A stretch of 64,000 nucleotides of DNA from JAGNKE01 sp964583335 (GCA_964583335.1 CAZOVG010000003.1:62001-126000), one strand, 5' to 3'. Shown: positions 9,027 to 17,908, numbered from the stretch's first letter. The notes: generated by a model from the sequence alone, not told the origin. Numbers and translations are program-made.

Positions 9027-9284
9027 TCAGCCCAGATCTTCGCTGGGGTACCAGTTATAGCCGTCGCCGCCCATCTGGGCGTTGCCATTCGGGCCGCTCT
9101 GCTGCTGTTGCTGCTGTTGCTGCTGCTGCGCGACCTTACGCACGGGAACATCGAAGCTCACCTCGTCGCCCGCCTGAATCTCAATGGTCTTCACGCCCGA
9201 CGCGCCGACGCCTTCCCAGTCAGCAAGAAACGACTTGCCGCCATCGACCGGAATGTTCTTTTTATCGAAATTTTCACCGCTCAT
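9027..9284 (-). CDS. Small unknown protein with ten-residue polyglutamine tract
   Basis: An 85-aa protein starting MSGENFDKKNIPVDGG after an excellent AAGGAG six bases upstream; a longer frame to 9329 is less likely. The body GVGASGVKTIEIQAGDEVSFDVP reads like a small beta domain. Then a run of ten Gln codons (mixed CAG/CAA, about 9097-9126) leads to a Gly/Asn tail, MGGDGYNWYPSEDLG. Homopolymeric codon repeats of this kind are slip-prone and unusual in bacteria. It is probably in one transcript with the 8691-9023 gene. Function unknown. Confidence 0.65.
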   Translation of the reverse strand: MSGENFDKKNIPVDGGKSFLADWEGVGASGVKTIEIQAGDEVSFDVPVRKVAQQQQQQQQQQSGPNGNAQMGGDGYNWYPSEDLG

Positions 9285-9378
9285 TTTTTTCTCCTTGGTT
9301 ACACGTACGAAAGGCAACAATACGAGCATACCAAACGCCGCCGCTCAAGACAATTTTCTGATGCACCGCAGTAATTTA

Positions 9379-9395
9379 GCGCAATATTATTGCGC
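9379..9395. promoter_or_regulatory. Perfect inverted repeat in divergent intergenic region
   Basis: GCGCAAT-ATT-ATTGCGC, a 7-bp perfect inverted repeat with a 3-nt centre. It lies between the divergent genes starting at 9284 (minus) and 9500 (plus), about 18 nt before the -35 element of the putative plus-strand promoter. The symmetry and position fit a dimeric regulator's operator; it could also be a chance palindrome. Confidence 0.35.
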
Positions 9396-9412
9396 CGCCG
9401 GTCGCAAGAAGA

Positions 9413-9442
9413 TTGTGCCCTTATAAAAGCCCGTGCTAAACT
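9413..9442 (+). promoter_or_regulatory. Putative sigma-70-type promoter for the 9500 gene
   Basis: TTGTGC at 9413-9418 and TAAACT at 9437-9442 with an 18-bp spacer, about 58 nt upstream of the ATG at 9500. Both hexamers match four or more consensus positions. It is prediction only. Confidence 0.35.
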
Positions 9443-9499
9443 AAGCCCAAGCGCGTTAAACGCAAAACCAAGAAGAATGAATAAAGGGTGTGAGTAAAG

Positions 9500-10282
9500 A
9501 TGGATAGCCGCTCTTCCATCAGGGTTCCGATCATCGCCTCCGAGGCCTTCTACCGGGCCACGGAAGAGATGATGTTCAACGAGACCGCCAACTGGATCAA
9601 ATACGACCACAAGTCAATCGGCGCACTCTCGCAGGCCCTGCGCGATATGGGCCAGACCCGCTTCATCAACATGAACGCCGGAACCGAGGAGGCCCGCGTC
9701 TCGCTGGTGCTCTATGCCGGCGACGGCAACATCGTGAAAATCATGCCGCGCTCCTACACCGGGCCGGACTATCCCCTGCAGATGCCGCCGATTTCTGAAC
9801 GCGATGTCGAAACCGAAGACCGCGCCTACGTGATCCGCACCTATCCTTACCTCACCCCGCAAAAGGTGACGCAGGACGACGTGGAATACATGCGCCGCGT
9901 GATCGGCGCGTTGGGGCTGGATTTCAACCCCGGCGACGACACGCCGCGCAACCTCATGCACTTGCCGGACAAAGAAAGAACCCTGGTCGCCATCGACGCC
10001 GACACCTTCCGGCAAGCCCGGGGCGGCCCCAATTACGGCCCCGAGCTTGTGGAATCATGGAGAGATTATCTCGCTGAGCTTTTCCCGGTCTACAAGGAGG
10101 GCGCCCTGCCCCGTCAAACGCAAGACACCGACTTCAGGTTCAGAATGAACGCGAACCACGACACGGGCCTTAGCCGCTTCGATCCGCTCTCCACCAGCCC
10201 GGCGGTCTACGCAACGATGGACCGCGCGACAAAACCGAAACATTCCTTCTGGGATATTTTCACAAAACTTGGCCATGACTGA
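9500..10282 (+). CDS. Unknown cytoplasmic protein
   Basis: A 260-aa soluble protein beginning MDSRSSIRVPIIASEAFYRA, not recognised. It is rich in charged and aromatic residues and has no signal peptide or membrane span. Recognisable segments include ETANWIKYDHKSIGALSQAL and RNLMHLPDKERTLVAIDAD. It is followed after 18 nt by an exported protein gene with a strong ribosome binding site, suggesting a two-gene unit. A promoter-like sequence lies upstream. No function is proposed. Confidence 0.75.
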   Translation: MDSRSSIRVPIIASEAFYRATEEMMFNETANWIKYDHKSIGALSQALRDMGQTRFINMNAGTEEARVSLVLYAGDGNIVKIMPRSYTGPDYPLQMPPISERDVETEDRAYVIRTYPYLTPQKVTQDDVEYMRRVIGALGLDFNPGDDTPRNLMHLPDKERTLVAIDADTFRQARGGPNYGPELVESWRDYLAELFPVYKEGALPRQTQDTDFRFRMNANHDTGLSRFDPLSTSPAVYATMDRATKPKHSFWDIFTKLGHD

Positions 10283-10300
10283 GAAGGGAGGCGCAACGGC

Positions 10301-11101
10301 ATGAACCGCGAATCCTTCACCAAAATCGCCTCGGCAGTGTCCTTCGCAGCCGTCATCGGAATTGCGGGCGCCAACGAACCCGCCGCCGCGCAGCAAACCT
10401 CCGGAGATATGAATATTTATCTCGAAGACCTCAGCAAACGTAAAGTCATCAAGGTCAAACCCGAAGACGTCAACGCGCAAGACCGCGAGCGCCTGCAACA
10501 ACTGCGCACCGAATTCCCGAACGTACAATTCGTCAAGCTCGGCCACCTGCCGAAATATGTCAGCCTCTCCGCCGACCATGTGGCCTTCGACCCGGCGCAG
10601 CGCCAGATCACCATCACCGCGCTGAATCTGAAAAACTACCGCGACACACTTACGGCAATCTACCTTACACCTTTCACCTCGTGGCCCTCGCACACGGTCG
10701 TGGCGTTCAACGGCTTCAAGCCGGGCGATGAGGATATCTGCGCCTTCGTACCCAACAGCGACGTGGCGGAGGCGCGGTCCATCCGCGTCCTGCGCGAGGC
10801 GGTCGGCGCGAATTTCCGGGTGGATTGGGACAAGGCGGGGCAAACGCCGCCCTCCGGCACGCGTGAGGAAAACCTCGCCACGCAGCAAACGATCAAGCTC
10901 TCCAACACGCGCCTGCCCACGCAGCTGTTCGATGCGCGCAAGCTGACCTGTGTGGTGGTGGAGATGCCGGATTCCTCGGCGATGATGCGCCTCTCCGGCG
11001 CGCCGGACGGCCAATGGGTCTCCGTGATCAGAAACGGCCAGCTGGTGCGCGACCCCGTGCCGAAAGCGGGCAGCGACGCGGGCCCGCAGCCGACGCAGTG
11101 A
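10301..11101 (+). CDS. Exported protein of unknown function
   Basis: A 266-aa protein with an N-terminal signal peptide (SFTKIASAVSFAAVIGIAG.. cleaved near AAAQQ). GGGAGG lies about 10 nt before the ATG. The mature protein has a possible small alpha/beta domain (LSKRKVIKVKPEDVNAQD, then LRTEFPNVQFVKLG). Two cysteines, in EDICAFVP and KLTCVVVE, could form a disulfide in the periplasm. The C-terminus is low-complexity (GSDAGPQPTQ). It is likely co-transcribed with the 9500 gene. The family is not recognised. Confidence 0.75.
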   Translation: MNRESFTKIASAVSFAAVIGIAGANEPAAAQQTSGDMNIYLEDLSKRKVIKVKPEDVNAQDRERLQQLRTEFPNVQFVKLGHLPKYVSLSADHVAFDPAQRQITITALNLKNYRDTLTAIYLTPFTSWPSHTVVAFNGFKPGDEDICAFVPNSDVAEARSIRVLREAVGANFRVDWDKAGQTPPSGTREENLATQQTIKLSNTRLPTQLFDARKLTCVVVEMPDSSAMMRLSGAPDGQWVSVIRNGQLVRDPVPKAGSDAGPQPTQ

Positions 11102-11184
11102 TTGACTCACCAAGAACAGCTTTACACCAAATCATGAAATAGATAGTTTGAAGCCTAAGAACTTCATGAGAACTAACACAATAA

Positions 11185-12390
11185 ATGAAAAGATTATTTA
11201 AGTTTACGCATACCAACAGAACAATAATTCTTGCGCTTTCAATAACGCTTTTTGCAATCTGCTTGGGAACAGCCAACGCAGAAGACAAGACCATCCGCAA
11301 GCAAATATTTCTTTATCTCCCCGACCCTATTTCGCGTTACCGAACAAGCGATGAAACAGCTTATGTCGCATATATGGCAAAAATCGCAAAAGACGTCATT
11401 CCCTCAACACTTGAGAATACATTATCCGGGCCTTTTTCCGGGGCAATTATTGTCACCTTGCGTCCAAAAAACGAGAGCAAAGTTTGGTATCAAATCACTT
11501 CAGGAAATTTATCAGAGGCTCAGAAAGAAAAAATAGAATCTGCAATCGGCAGACTCGAAGCGCCCGAGGTCTATGGCATCGTACCCGTCGCATTCGTATT
11601 TCAAATGAATTTTTCCGATGAAGATATCATAAAAACCCATCCGATTGCCCCGGAGTGGGAAATCCCAGAAGGTCATCACGAGGCTAGCAATTTTACACCC
11701 TACATAGAAAAAGCTTGGAATAAAGAAACTCCTCAAACTTATAATCCGTATGCCCGGATCGCCTCACTGCCTTTTTCTCATGTACAGATATCCCCTGTTA
11801 TTCCGCCCGACGTGACTTACAAGACCTCAGATGATGAAACCAACAAAGCCGCCTATGAAAAAATCAAAGCGCTTTTGGGCGCTCATTTACACGATTTTTC
11901 GCCTTTGATGGGGCAAACAAAGCTCGGCACCTTTTTAAGTCAGTCTATTTCTGCAAAAGCTTATAAAACGGATGGGTTGACGACATATATTTCAAACCTG
12001 CCCTTAGGCGATGAACTGAATGTACAAACCCCGCCCTCTTTCTCTTCAACATCAGTTGACCAAGCCAATCAACTCGCAGACATTCTCAGCTACGAAATCC
12101 ATATCCAGCCTGATGCCACTATACGAAAGGCAACGGCCAAAGAACTTGCCTTAATATGGTTTTTTATAGGCTGGGATATTCAGGAACCTTTATTCATCGT
12201 CGAAGACAAAACGCATAAATACGCCTTTAATTTTACACCTGATGGCAAAAAACTTTTTTGGCTGGAAAAGATTGACGCTCCATGCATCCGCTTCGCCCAA
12301 AACGGAAACAACTTAACGCCTTGCATGTGTTTAGACGTAAATGATGCCTTCGACGTCGTATTCAAAAAACACGAAAGCAAGTGCTCTTAA
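11185..12390 (+). CDS. Exported or membrane-anchored unknown protein, AT-rich
   Basis: A 401-aa protein with an N-terminal hydrophobic segment (IILALSITLFAICLGTANAE, residues about 14-32), probably a cleaved signal peptide at ANA-ED. The mature part has mixed alpha/beta character with two similar-looking stretches (PSTLENTLSGPFSGAIIV and the later ALLGAHLHDFSPLMGQ region). A final Cys-rich tail (DAPCIRF.. LTPCMCLD.. ESKCS) may hold disulfides. GC content is markedly lower than in the preceding gene. No ribosome binding site stands out. Not recognised. Confidence 0.7.
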   Translation: MKRLFKFTHTNRTIILALSITLFAICLGTANAEDKTIRKQIFLYLPDPISRYRTSDETAYVAYMAKIAKDVIPSTLENTLSGPFSGAIIVTLRPKNESKVWYQITSGNLSEAQKEKIESAIGRLEAPEVYGIVPVAFVFQMNFSDEDIIKTHPIAPEWEIPEGHHEASNFTPYIEKAWNKETPQTYNPYARIASLPFSHVQISPVIPPDVTYKTSDDETNKAAYEKIKALLGAHLHDFSPLMGQTKLGTFLSQSISAKAYKTDGLTTYISNLPLGDELNVQTPPSFSSTSVDQANQLADILSYEIHIQPDATIRKATAKELALIWFFIGWDIQEPLFIVEDKTHKYAFNFTPDGKKLFWLEKIDAPCIRFAQNGNNLTPCMCLDVNDAFDVVFKKHESKCS

Positions 12391-12424
12391 CACCGGTACC
12401 ATAAGGACCTGATACAAAAACGCC

Positions 12425-12463
12425 CTAAATATGCACCGGCCACATATACAAGGCGAGCGCTAA
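12425..12463 (-). repeat. Degenerate copy of the lpd 3' end
   Basis: This stretch matches the last codons of lpd (12778 onward) at about 28 of 36 positions, beginning with an identical CTAAATATG and sharing CGGCC and GCGAGCGC blocks. Read on the minus strand it would encode ALALYMWPVHI-stop, against ALAVHKRPIHI-stop at the real lpd end. It lies 353 bp downstream of the true lpd terminus, with the 98-aa gene between the two. It therefore looks like a vestige of a duplicated or displaced lpd tail. Confidence 0.6.
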
Positions 12464-12467
12464 GCAG

Positions 12468-12764
12468 TTATTTATCGAATACTCGCTTATACCAATGCTT
12501 ACCAGGATCGCAAAACCACACCTCGTTTTGCTTGGTTCGGAATTGCGCAAGAGATTTCATAGGAAGATCGTACCGCATATGAAGGGCAAGAAACTCAAGC
12601 AAATCAGGTTTCGATAGCTTAGCAGAACGCAGAGACACGACAACCTCTCCAGCGCCCCGCCCCTGATAACTCCTCACGCATTTGATAGAACCAAGCCATT
12701 CAAAAAAATGTCTCTCGTCCGCTTGCGAGAAGAACCATCCTGTTTGAATGACAAGCTCTGTCAT
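12468..12764 (-). CDS. Small unknown protein between lpd and its duplicated tail
   Basis: A 98-aa soluble protein, not recognised. It is rich in aromatic residues (QTGWFFSQADERHFFEWLG and a C-terminal WFCDPGKHWYKRVF). The middle, DLLEFLALHMRYDLPMKSL, is helical. GC content is lower than in lpd. It starts 14 nt after the lpd stop on the same strand, so it may be read through from lpd. A degenerate copy of the lpd 3' end immediately follows it, suggesting it arrived with an insertion at the lpd terminus. Confidence 0.65.
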   Translation of the reverse strand: MTELVIQTGWFFSQADERHFFEWLGSIKCVRSYQGRGAGEVVVSLRSAKLSKPDLLEFLALHMRYDLPMKSLAQFRTKQNEVWFCDPGKHWYKRVFDK

Positions 12765-12777
12765 CTAAACAATTTGC

Positions 12778-14169
12778 CTAAATATGAATCGGCCGTTTAT
12801 GCACCGCGAGCGCGGCCTCTTTGACCACCTCGCTCAGGGTCGGGTGCGAATGACAGGTCCGCGCGATATCCTCGGCGGTGCCCTGGAATTCCATGACGCT
12901 CACGACCTCGGCCATCAAATCGCCGACATTCGGGCCGATCATGTGCGCGCCCAGAATGCGGTCGGTCTTGGCGCAGGACAGAATTTTCACGAACCCGTCC
13001 AGCATGCCCATCGCCCGCGCGCGCCCGTTCGCCATGAAGGGGAACTTCCCGGCATTATAGGCGATGCCCGCCTCTTTAAGCTGCTCCTCGGTCTTGCCGA
13101 CGTTCGCAATCTCCGGCCATGTGTAAACCACGCCCGGGATAAGGTTATAGTCGATATGCCCGCTCTGCCCGGCCAGAATTTCGGCGAGGATCACGCCCTC
13201 GTCCTCTGCCTTGTGGGCCAGCATCGGCCCAGCGATGACGTCGCCGATGGCAAAGATACCCTCGACATTCGTCTCGAAATGCTCATCCACGATAATCCGC
13301 CCGCGCTCGTCGCGCTTGACGCCCACCGCGTCCAGCCCCAGCCCGTCCGTATACGCCTTGCGCCCGATGGCCATCAGCACGACTTCTGCCGAAAGCGTCT
13401 CCGCCTTGCCGCCCGCTGCGGGTTCGACCGTCAGATCCACGCCCTTCTTGGACGTTTTCGCGCCCGTGACCTTGCTCGAAAGCTTGAACTCGACGCCCTG
13501 CTTCTTGAAGATCTTGAGCGCCTCCTTGCGGATCTCGCCATCCATCCCCGGCAGGATATTGTCGAGATATTCGACAACCGTGACCGAAGCGCCAAGGCGG
13601 CGCCAGACGGTGCCCAGCTCCAGCCCGATCACGCCGCCGCCGATGACGATCATCGACTTCGGAACCGAAGCCAGCTCCAGCGCGCCCGTGGAGGACAATA
13701 TCTGCTTCTCGTCGATTTCAATCCCCGGCAGGCTGATAACGTCCGACCCCGTGGCGATGATGATATAATCCGCCTCGTAAACGTCCTTGCCCACGCGCAC
13801 CTTACCGGCGGCGGCGATCTCCGCCGTACCCTCGATGCGGGTGATCTTGTTCTTCTTGAACAGGAAGTCGATGCCCTTGACGTTGGAATCGACCACGCCG
13901 TCCTTGAATTTCATCATGGTCTTAAGGTCCAACTCGACCTTGCCGGTCTTGATCCCGATATCGGAGAAATGCTTGGATGCGTCCTCGAACTTTTCGGAGG
14001 AATGAAGCATCGCCTTGGAGGGGATGCAACCCACGTTCAGGCACGTCCCGCCCAGCGTCTTGCGCTTTTCCACACACGCCACCTTCATGCCCAGCTGCGC
14101 CGCGCGGATCGCCGCAACATAACCGCCCGGCCCCGCGCCGATCACGATGACATCGAATGAATTGGACAT
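12778..14169 (-). CDS. lpd: Dihydrolipoyl dehydrogenase (E3)
   Basis: A 463-aa FAD flavoprotein that reoxidises the lipoyl arm of the 2-oxoglutarate (and possibly pyruvate) dehydrogenase complex using NAD+. It shows the N-terminal FAD site VIGAGPGGYVAAIRAAQLG, the redox-active disulfide GGTCLNVGCIPSK (residues about 40-52), an NAD-binding GGGVIGLELG near 180, a GDVIAGPMLAHKAEDEG FAD loop, and the C-terminal catalytic His-Glu in CHSHPTLSEVVKE. The length is typical. It is the last member of the TCA cluster in transcriptional order but separated from odhB by about 5 kb. The 3' end has a degenerate copy downstream. Confidence 0.97.
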   Translation of the reverse strand: MSNSFDVIVIGAGPGGYVAAIRAAQLGMKVACVEKRKTLGGTCLNVGCIPSKAMLHSSEKFEDASKHFSDIGIKTGKVELDLKTMMKFKDGVVDSNVKGIDFLFKKNKITRIEGTAEIAAAGKVRVGKDVYEADYIIIATGSDVISLPGIEIDEKQILSSTGALELASVPKSMIVIGGGVIGLELGTVWRRLGASVTVVEYLDNILPGMDGEIRKEALKIFKKQGVEFKLSSKVTGAKTSKKGVDLTVEPAAGGKAETLSAEVVLMAIGRKAYTDGLGLDAVGVKRDERGRIIVDEHFETNVEGIFAIGDVIAGPMLAHKAEDEGVILAEILAGQSGHIDYNLIPGVVYTWPEIANVGKTEEQLKEAGIAYNAGKFPFMANGRARAMGMLDGFVKILSCAKTDRILGAHMIGPNVGDLMAEVVSVMEFQGTAEDIARTCHSHPTLSEVVKEAALAVHKRPIHI

Positions 14170-14280
14170 GACGTTTCCTCCAGAAAATGCGTGTAAATCC
14201 GTGCCCGTGTTATAGAACAGGATGGCCTGAATGAAAAGCCCGCATCAGGGGAAAATGGAAAAAGTTATGTAAAGTATAGA

Positions 14281-14862
14281 TCAGACTTCAGGATCGGGCG
14301 CAGCCGTGCGTTCCCGGCCCTCGTTGCCCCGGGTAATAATAATGAGCAAGCGCTGCTGGTCGCCCATGGCGTTGTCGATGCCCTTATAAATCTGGAAAAA
14401 GAAATCGTCCGGCCCGTCCGCGAGTCCGCGCAGTTTATCCCGGAAGAAATCGATGCTCCACCGCCGCTCGACGTCATCGAGAGCGCCCTCGTCAATCTCC
14501 AGCTTGGCGAGTTCTTCGGGCGGCAGCGTCTCCGCATAATCGAGATACCCGCAAACATAATCCGCCGCGCTGACGGAGACTTTTTGCTGGTTGACCGTAA
14601 AGTCGATCGCCGGATTCTCGCGCGGCCCGCTCAACGAAATATAAAGCATTTTCTGCGGTCCCGGATCGGCACCGGTGGCCACGCCCCTGAAAGTGGCGGG
14701 AAGGTTGATGACATGCGTGTCGGTGTTGGGAACGCCGGCATCGTCGTATAGAAAAACCGCCGACCCGCCGCCATTGCCGAAATCGACGCGGTCATGCGTG
14801 GTGAACGGCGAGTGCCGGAACGCCTTTTTATCAAAGATGATGGTGTTGATGTCCTGCGCCAT
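14281..14862 (-). CDS. Unknown protein in operon with the 941-aa LOG-like protein
   Basis: A 193-aa acidic soluble protein (MAQDINTIIFDKKAFRHSP...), not recognised. Possible beta-rich first half (DRVDFGNGGGSAVFLYDD, KMLYISLSGPRENPAIDF), then a helical part (LPPEELAKLEIDEGALDDVE, RWSIDFFRDKLRGLADG). There is no signal peptide. It starts two bases after the stop of the upstream 941-aa gene, so the two are almost certainly co-translated and probably act together. Confidence 0.75.
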   Translation of the reverse strand: MAQDINTIIFDKKAFRHSPFTTHDRVDFGNGGGSAVFLYDDAGVPNTDTHVINLPATFRGVATGADPGPQKMLYISLSGPRENPAIDFTVNQQKVSVSAADYVCGYLDYAETLPPEELAKLEIDEGALDDVERRWSIDFFRDKLRGLADGPDDFFFQIYKGIDNAMGDQQRLLIIITRGNEGRERTAAPDPEV

Positions 14863-14864
14863 AA

Positions 14865-17690
14865 TCAGCCCACCACCGGATCCGGCCCGGTCTTTTCATG
14901 TTTGTTGGCCAAGGGCACGACCCCGCCCCGCCTGTAAGCGTCCGTGATCGTAACCTCCGGCGGTTCGTAATCGCGGTCATCGTGCATGAACCAGTTGTAA
15001 TAGTCGTGCTTCTCCGCCACGAAGGGGAACTGCGTATCCTGCGGACGCGGAACGTCATAGAACAGCAAGGGCCGCCCCGTAATCCGCGAGCCGATCGCCA
15101 TCATCTCCTCGATTGTCTCGCATTCGTAAATCTGGTCCGTATCGCCCCGCACGCGCAAAACGTCCATCAGCGCGGCATGCGGCGCGATCAGGCCGTCAAG
15201 GGTCGGACGCGGGCGGTTCTGGATGATCATATGCACATTCTCCATGCCCGGCACCCCGGCCTCGCGCAGTGCCAGCACCCCGGCGATCTCCTGCAAGCCG
15301 CCGATCCCGTTCGCCTGCGCGACCACAATCTTGATCTGGTCAGGATCGCGGGCCAGCTTGTCGAGTTCGAGCAACTGCTCGATCCGCACGAAAATATCGG
15401 GCGCGACCACCGCATGCCCGTCGCCCATATACGTCCGCATCTCCTTGATCGGCCAGCCCTCGGTCTTCATCGCGAACGGGTCCTGCACCCCCTGCACGGT
15501 CACGTCGAAACCTTCGCGGATCAGTTGCAGCCCGCCGAACACATGCCAGCCCATCGGGTTCTGCTCACCCATCCCGCTCATCAGCCCGTACCCGTTCAGC
15601 CCCCAGTTTACGGCGGCGGTATAAGCATCGTCGTTATCATAGGGGTTGGCCGAACTCGCGGACAAAAGGAACGTCACCATCGGATGACGGCTGGGCAGCA
15701 AAGGTTTATAGGGGTTGCTCTCGAACTCACTCTGCGCGAGATGTTGCACGGTCTGGCGCTTGATGAACCGCGCCGCACTGTCGATCTTGTGCGCCCGGTT
15801 GTAAAGATAATGAGGGTCCTGCGTGACCATCGCCGCGCGCTTGAGGTGATCGAAAATCTGCTCCACGTCCGGTCGATCTTCGGGGTTTTTACCGAAAAGA
15901 ACCATCGGGTTGCCGTTGACGTGCGGATCGCGCAACTGCTTGGCGACATAGATGCTGGAAGGCAGGAACACGCGCGACATCCAGAAATTCTCGCCCTTGC
16001 CCAGCGGCCCGTCGGCGAACAAAAACGCTTTGCCGTTGCGCATCACTCGGCGCACTTCATCGAAACTGGAAACAGGTTTCCTGAGCGGCTTGACCTTCAG
16101 GTCCTCCCCGGCAAATTGCTCGGGCAGCGGGCTATCCTCAGGCAAGGGCCAGGCCGATACGACCTCCATATTGCGGATCGCGTCGAACGATTTTTTAAGA
16201 TCGAACGGCAGGGTCGGCACATGCCCCGCCCGCGCCATCAGGTTGAGCGCTCCGGCGATCGCCAGCCCCTCGGTCATCCACTTGTCGTCGTCCTCGGCCA
16301 GCTCGGCGACTGTCTTGGAGAAGCCCTCGGGCTTCTGGAAATGGCGTTGGGTCTTATGCGGGTGGTAATGCGGGCGCGGATCGAAAACCAGTTCCATCTT
16401 CGCCTTGTTCTTGAACGCGTAATAGACGGGGTTATTCAGATCGTCCTGCGCCAACGGCGCGACAAGAATAAGGCAGTTCTCGGTCAGCCGCAGGTCGGGA
16501 AAGCCGCCCAGTTCGGAATAGGCCCGGCGCAGCTTGCCGTAGCCGTCCTCCTTCGATCCCTGCCGCTGCGCGACAGGTTTGGTCTCCGACCCGGGAAACT
16601 CGGCGAAGGGATGCGTCAGATGCTGAACCGGCAACATGGTTTTTGTATTGCGGATACGTTCGTCTGCAAGACTTTCCCCGCCGTCCGCCACCATGATGAA
16701 CGCGGTCTGCCGCGTCAAACCCATCTTCGCCAGATTTTCATCCAGCGACGGATCGGCCAGCTTGTCGCGCAGCGTGGTCTTGAGCTTGTCCAGCGCATTG
16801 CCCCCGAAGCTCCACTTCCACTCCGGCGCGTGCTCGCTATGCCCTAAAAGTTCGTTGGCATGACGCACCTCAAGATCGAAACGCTGGCGGTTAAGCGTAT
16901 TGCGGATATCATCCTCTTTTTCCTCGCTGCTCGTCTCGAAGAACATATGCCCGTAAAGCGGGCGCAGCGCGGGCAGACGCCGCTCCACGTCGTAGCCCAG
17001 CGCCTTGACCCGCGCGATGCCCGACTTGGGCACCTCGTTGACGTTCAGCCGTGCATCCATGCCGCGCTTGGAAAGTTCATGGTTAAGCCAGTTCACGCCC
17101 TCGGCGTAATGCAGCCCGATCATCTCCAGAAACGGCTCGAAACGCTCGGTGGAATTGTCGATGAAGATAGCCCGTTGCCCCGTCTCGCGCCCCTCAAGAA
17201 CGCGGCGCAGCGCCATAACCGTCTGCGCCAGAGAAACCACGTCCCCCCGTTCGTGCAGGTAAAGATTCTCGGAACGCTCCATCAGCCCCATGAAATGCCG
17301 CGTACTGCGGAAATGCGGGTCCGCCCCGGCCACGGCGACGTTGTGTATGGAGGAATACGAACAGCCCCGGACGAACGCCTCGCCCGCGCGGAACAGGTTG
17401 GTGTGAAGCGGGTGCACCGACGTATCCGCCTCCCGCAGCACCGGCCCCATCCCGCGCTCTGTATCCTGCGGGGTGATGTAATACATATGGGGTTTGGAAT
17501 CGAGGTTGCGCTCGTAGGCCCTGTCGTACTCGTCGGGATAGAACGCATGGATCTGTTTGATCCAGAGCGCGTCGAGGGGGTTATCGGGGTCGAGATAGAG
17601 CTTCTTGCCGGTCAGGATCGAATCGAGCCGGAATTCGACATCATGCAGGGCATCCAGAACCCTTCCGAAATTATCCGCAGATTCACCCAT
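14865..17690 (-). CDS. Large multidomain protein with C-terminal LOG-like nucleotide-binding region
   Basis: A 941-aa protein, not recognised as a whole. Residues about 670-870 read like the LOG/SLOG Rossmann fold: an opening VTFLLSASSANPYD, a Gly-rich NGYGLMSGMGEQNPMG turn, and VAQANGIGGLQEIAGVLAL, which resembles the family's PGGxGTxxE motif with substitutions. Residues about 245-415 show weak resemblance to the Ham1/ITPase fold (FFETSSEEKEDDI near the start, FGGNALDKLK, then VADGGESLADERI). Residues 1-240 and 430-660 are unassigned; a second degenerate LOG-like segment near 148-195 is possible. There is no signal peptide or membrane span. It is divergent from a deaminase-like gene. These domain calls are inference; the catalytic residues of true LOG enzymes are not all preserved. 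Confidence 0.6.
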   Translation of the reverse strand: MGESADNFGRVLDALHDVEFRLDSILTGKKLYLDPDNPLDALWIKQIHAFYPDEYDRAYERNLDSKPHMYYITPQDTERGMGPVLREADTSVHPLHTNLFRAGEAFVRGCSYSSIHNVAVAGADPHFRSTRHFMGLMERSENLYLHERGDVVSLAQTVMALRRVLEGRETGQRAIFIDNSTERFEPFLEMIGLHYAEGVNWLNHELSKRGMDARLNVNEVPKSGIARVKALGYDVERRLPALRPLYGHMFFETSSEEKEDDIRNTLNRQRFDLEVRHANELLGHSEHAPEWKWSFGGNALDKLKTTLRDKLADPSLDENLAKMGLTRQTAFIMVADGGESLADERIRNTKTMLPVQHLTHPFAEFPGSETKPVAQRQGSKEDGYGKLRRAYSELGGFPDLRLTENCLILVAPLAQDDLNNPVYYAFKNKAKMELVFDPRPHYHPHKTQRHFQKPEGFSKTVAELAEDDDKWMTEGLAIAGALNLMARAGHVPTLPFDLKKSFDAIRNMEVVSAWPLPEDSPLPEQFAGEDLKVKPLRKPVSSFDEVRRVMRNGKAFLFADGPLGKGENFWMSRVFLPSSIYVAKQLRDPHVNGNPMVLFGKNPEDRPDVEQIFDHLKRAAMVTQDPHYLYNRAHKIDSAARFIKRQTVQHLAQSEFESNPYKPLLPSRHPMVTFLLSASSANPYDNDDAYTAAVNWGLNGYGLMSGMGEQNPMGWHVFGGLQLIREGFDVTVQGVQDPFAMKTEGWPIKEMRTYMGDGHAVVAPDIFVRIEQLLELDKLARDPDQIKIVVAQANGIGGLQEIAGVLALREAGVPGMENVHMIIQNRPRPTLDGLIAPHAALMDVLRVRGDTDQIYECETIEEMMAIGSRITGRPLLFYDVPRPQDTQFPFVAEKHDYYNWFMHDDRDYEPPEVTITDAYRRGGVVPLANKHEKTGPDPVVG

Positions 17691-17813
17691 CTAAACCGCA
17701 CATACTCTTGTATTTTTTCGTTGCGCCTATGCATAACATATTTGGGCAAATCGGGCAAACTTTTCGCCCGCCGCGCGCACGCCCCGCACGGCCCAAGAAT
17801 ACACAAAACCTGT

Positions 17814-17831
17814 AAAATAACGGTTTATTTT
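17814..17831. promoter_or_regulatory. AT-rich inverted repeat in divergent promoter region
   Basis: AAAATAA-CGGT-TTATTTT, a 7-bp inverted repeat with a 4-nt centre. It lies in the 218-bp gap between the divergent LOG-like gene (start 17690) and deaminase-like gene (start 17909). It could be an operator shared by both units, or simply AT-rich promoter DNA. Confidence 0.3.
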
Positions 17832-17908
17832 CAAAGCGCTAGACTGTATCGTGAAGCGTCAAAACCCCAAAAACCGGCGCGATCCGGCCCGGAAATCATA
17901 CAAACGCC

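Noticed and set aside
12784..14160. 458-aa open frame on the plus strand opposite lpd
   Set aside because: It is a GC-driven shadow of lpd, rich in His/Arg/Ala/Asp with no domain sense.
14898..16847. 649-aa open frame opposite the LOG-like gene
   Set aside because: Antisense to a better-supported frame; composition is typical of shadow translation.
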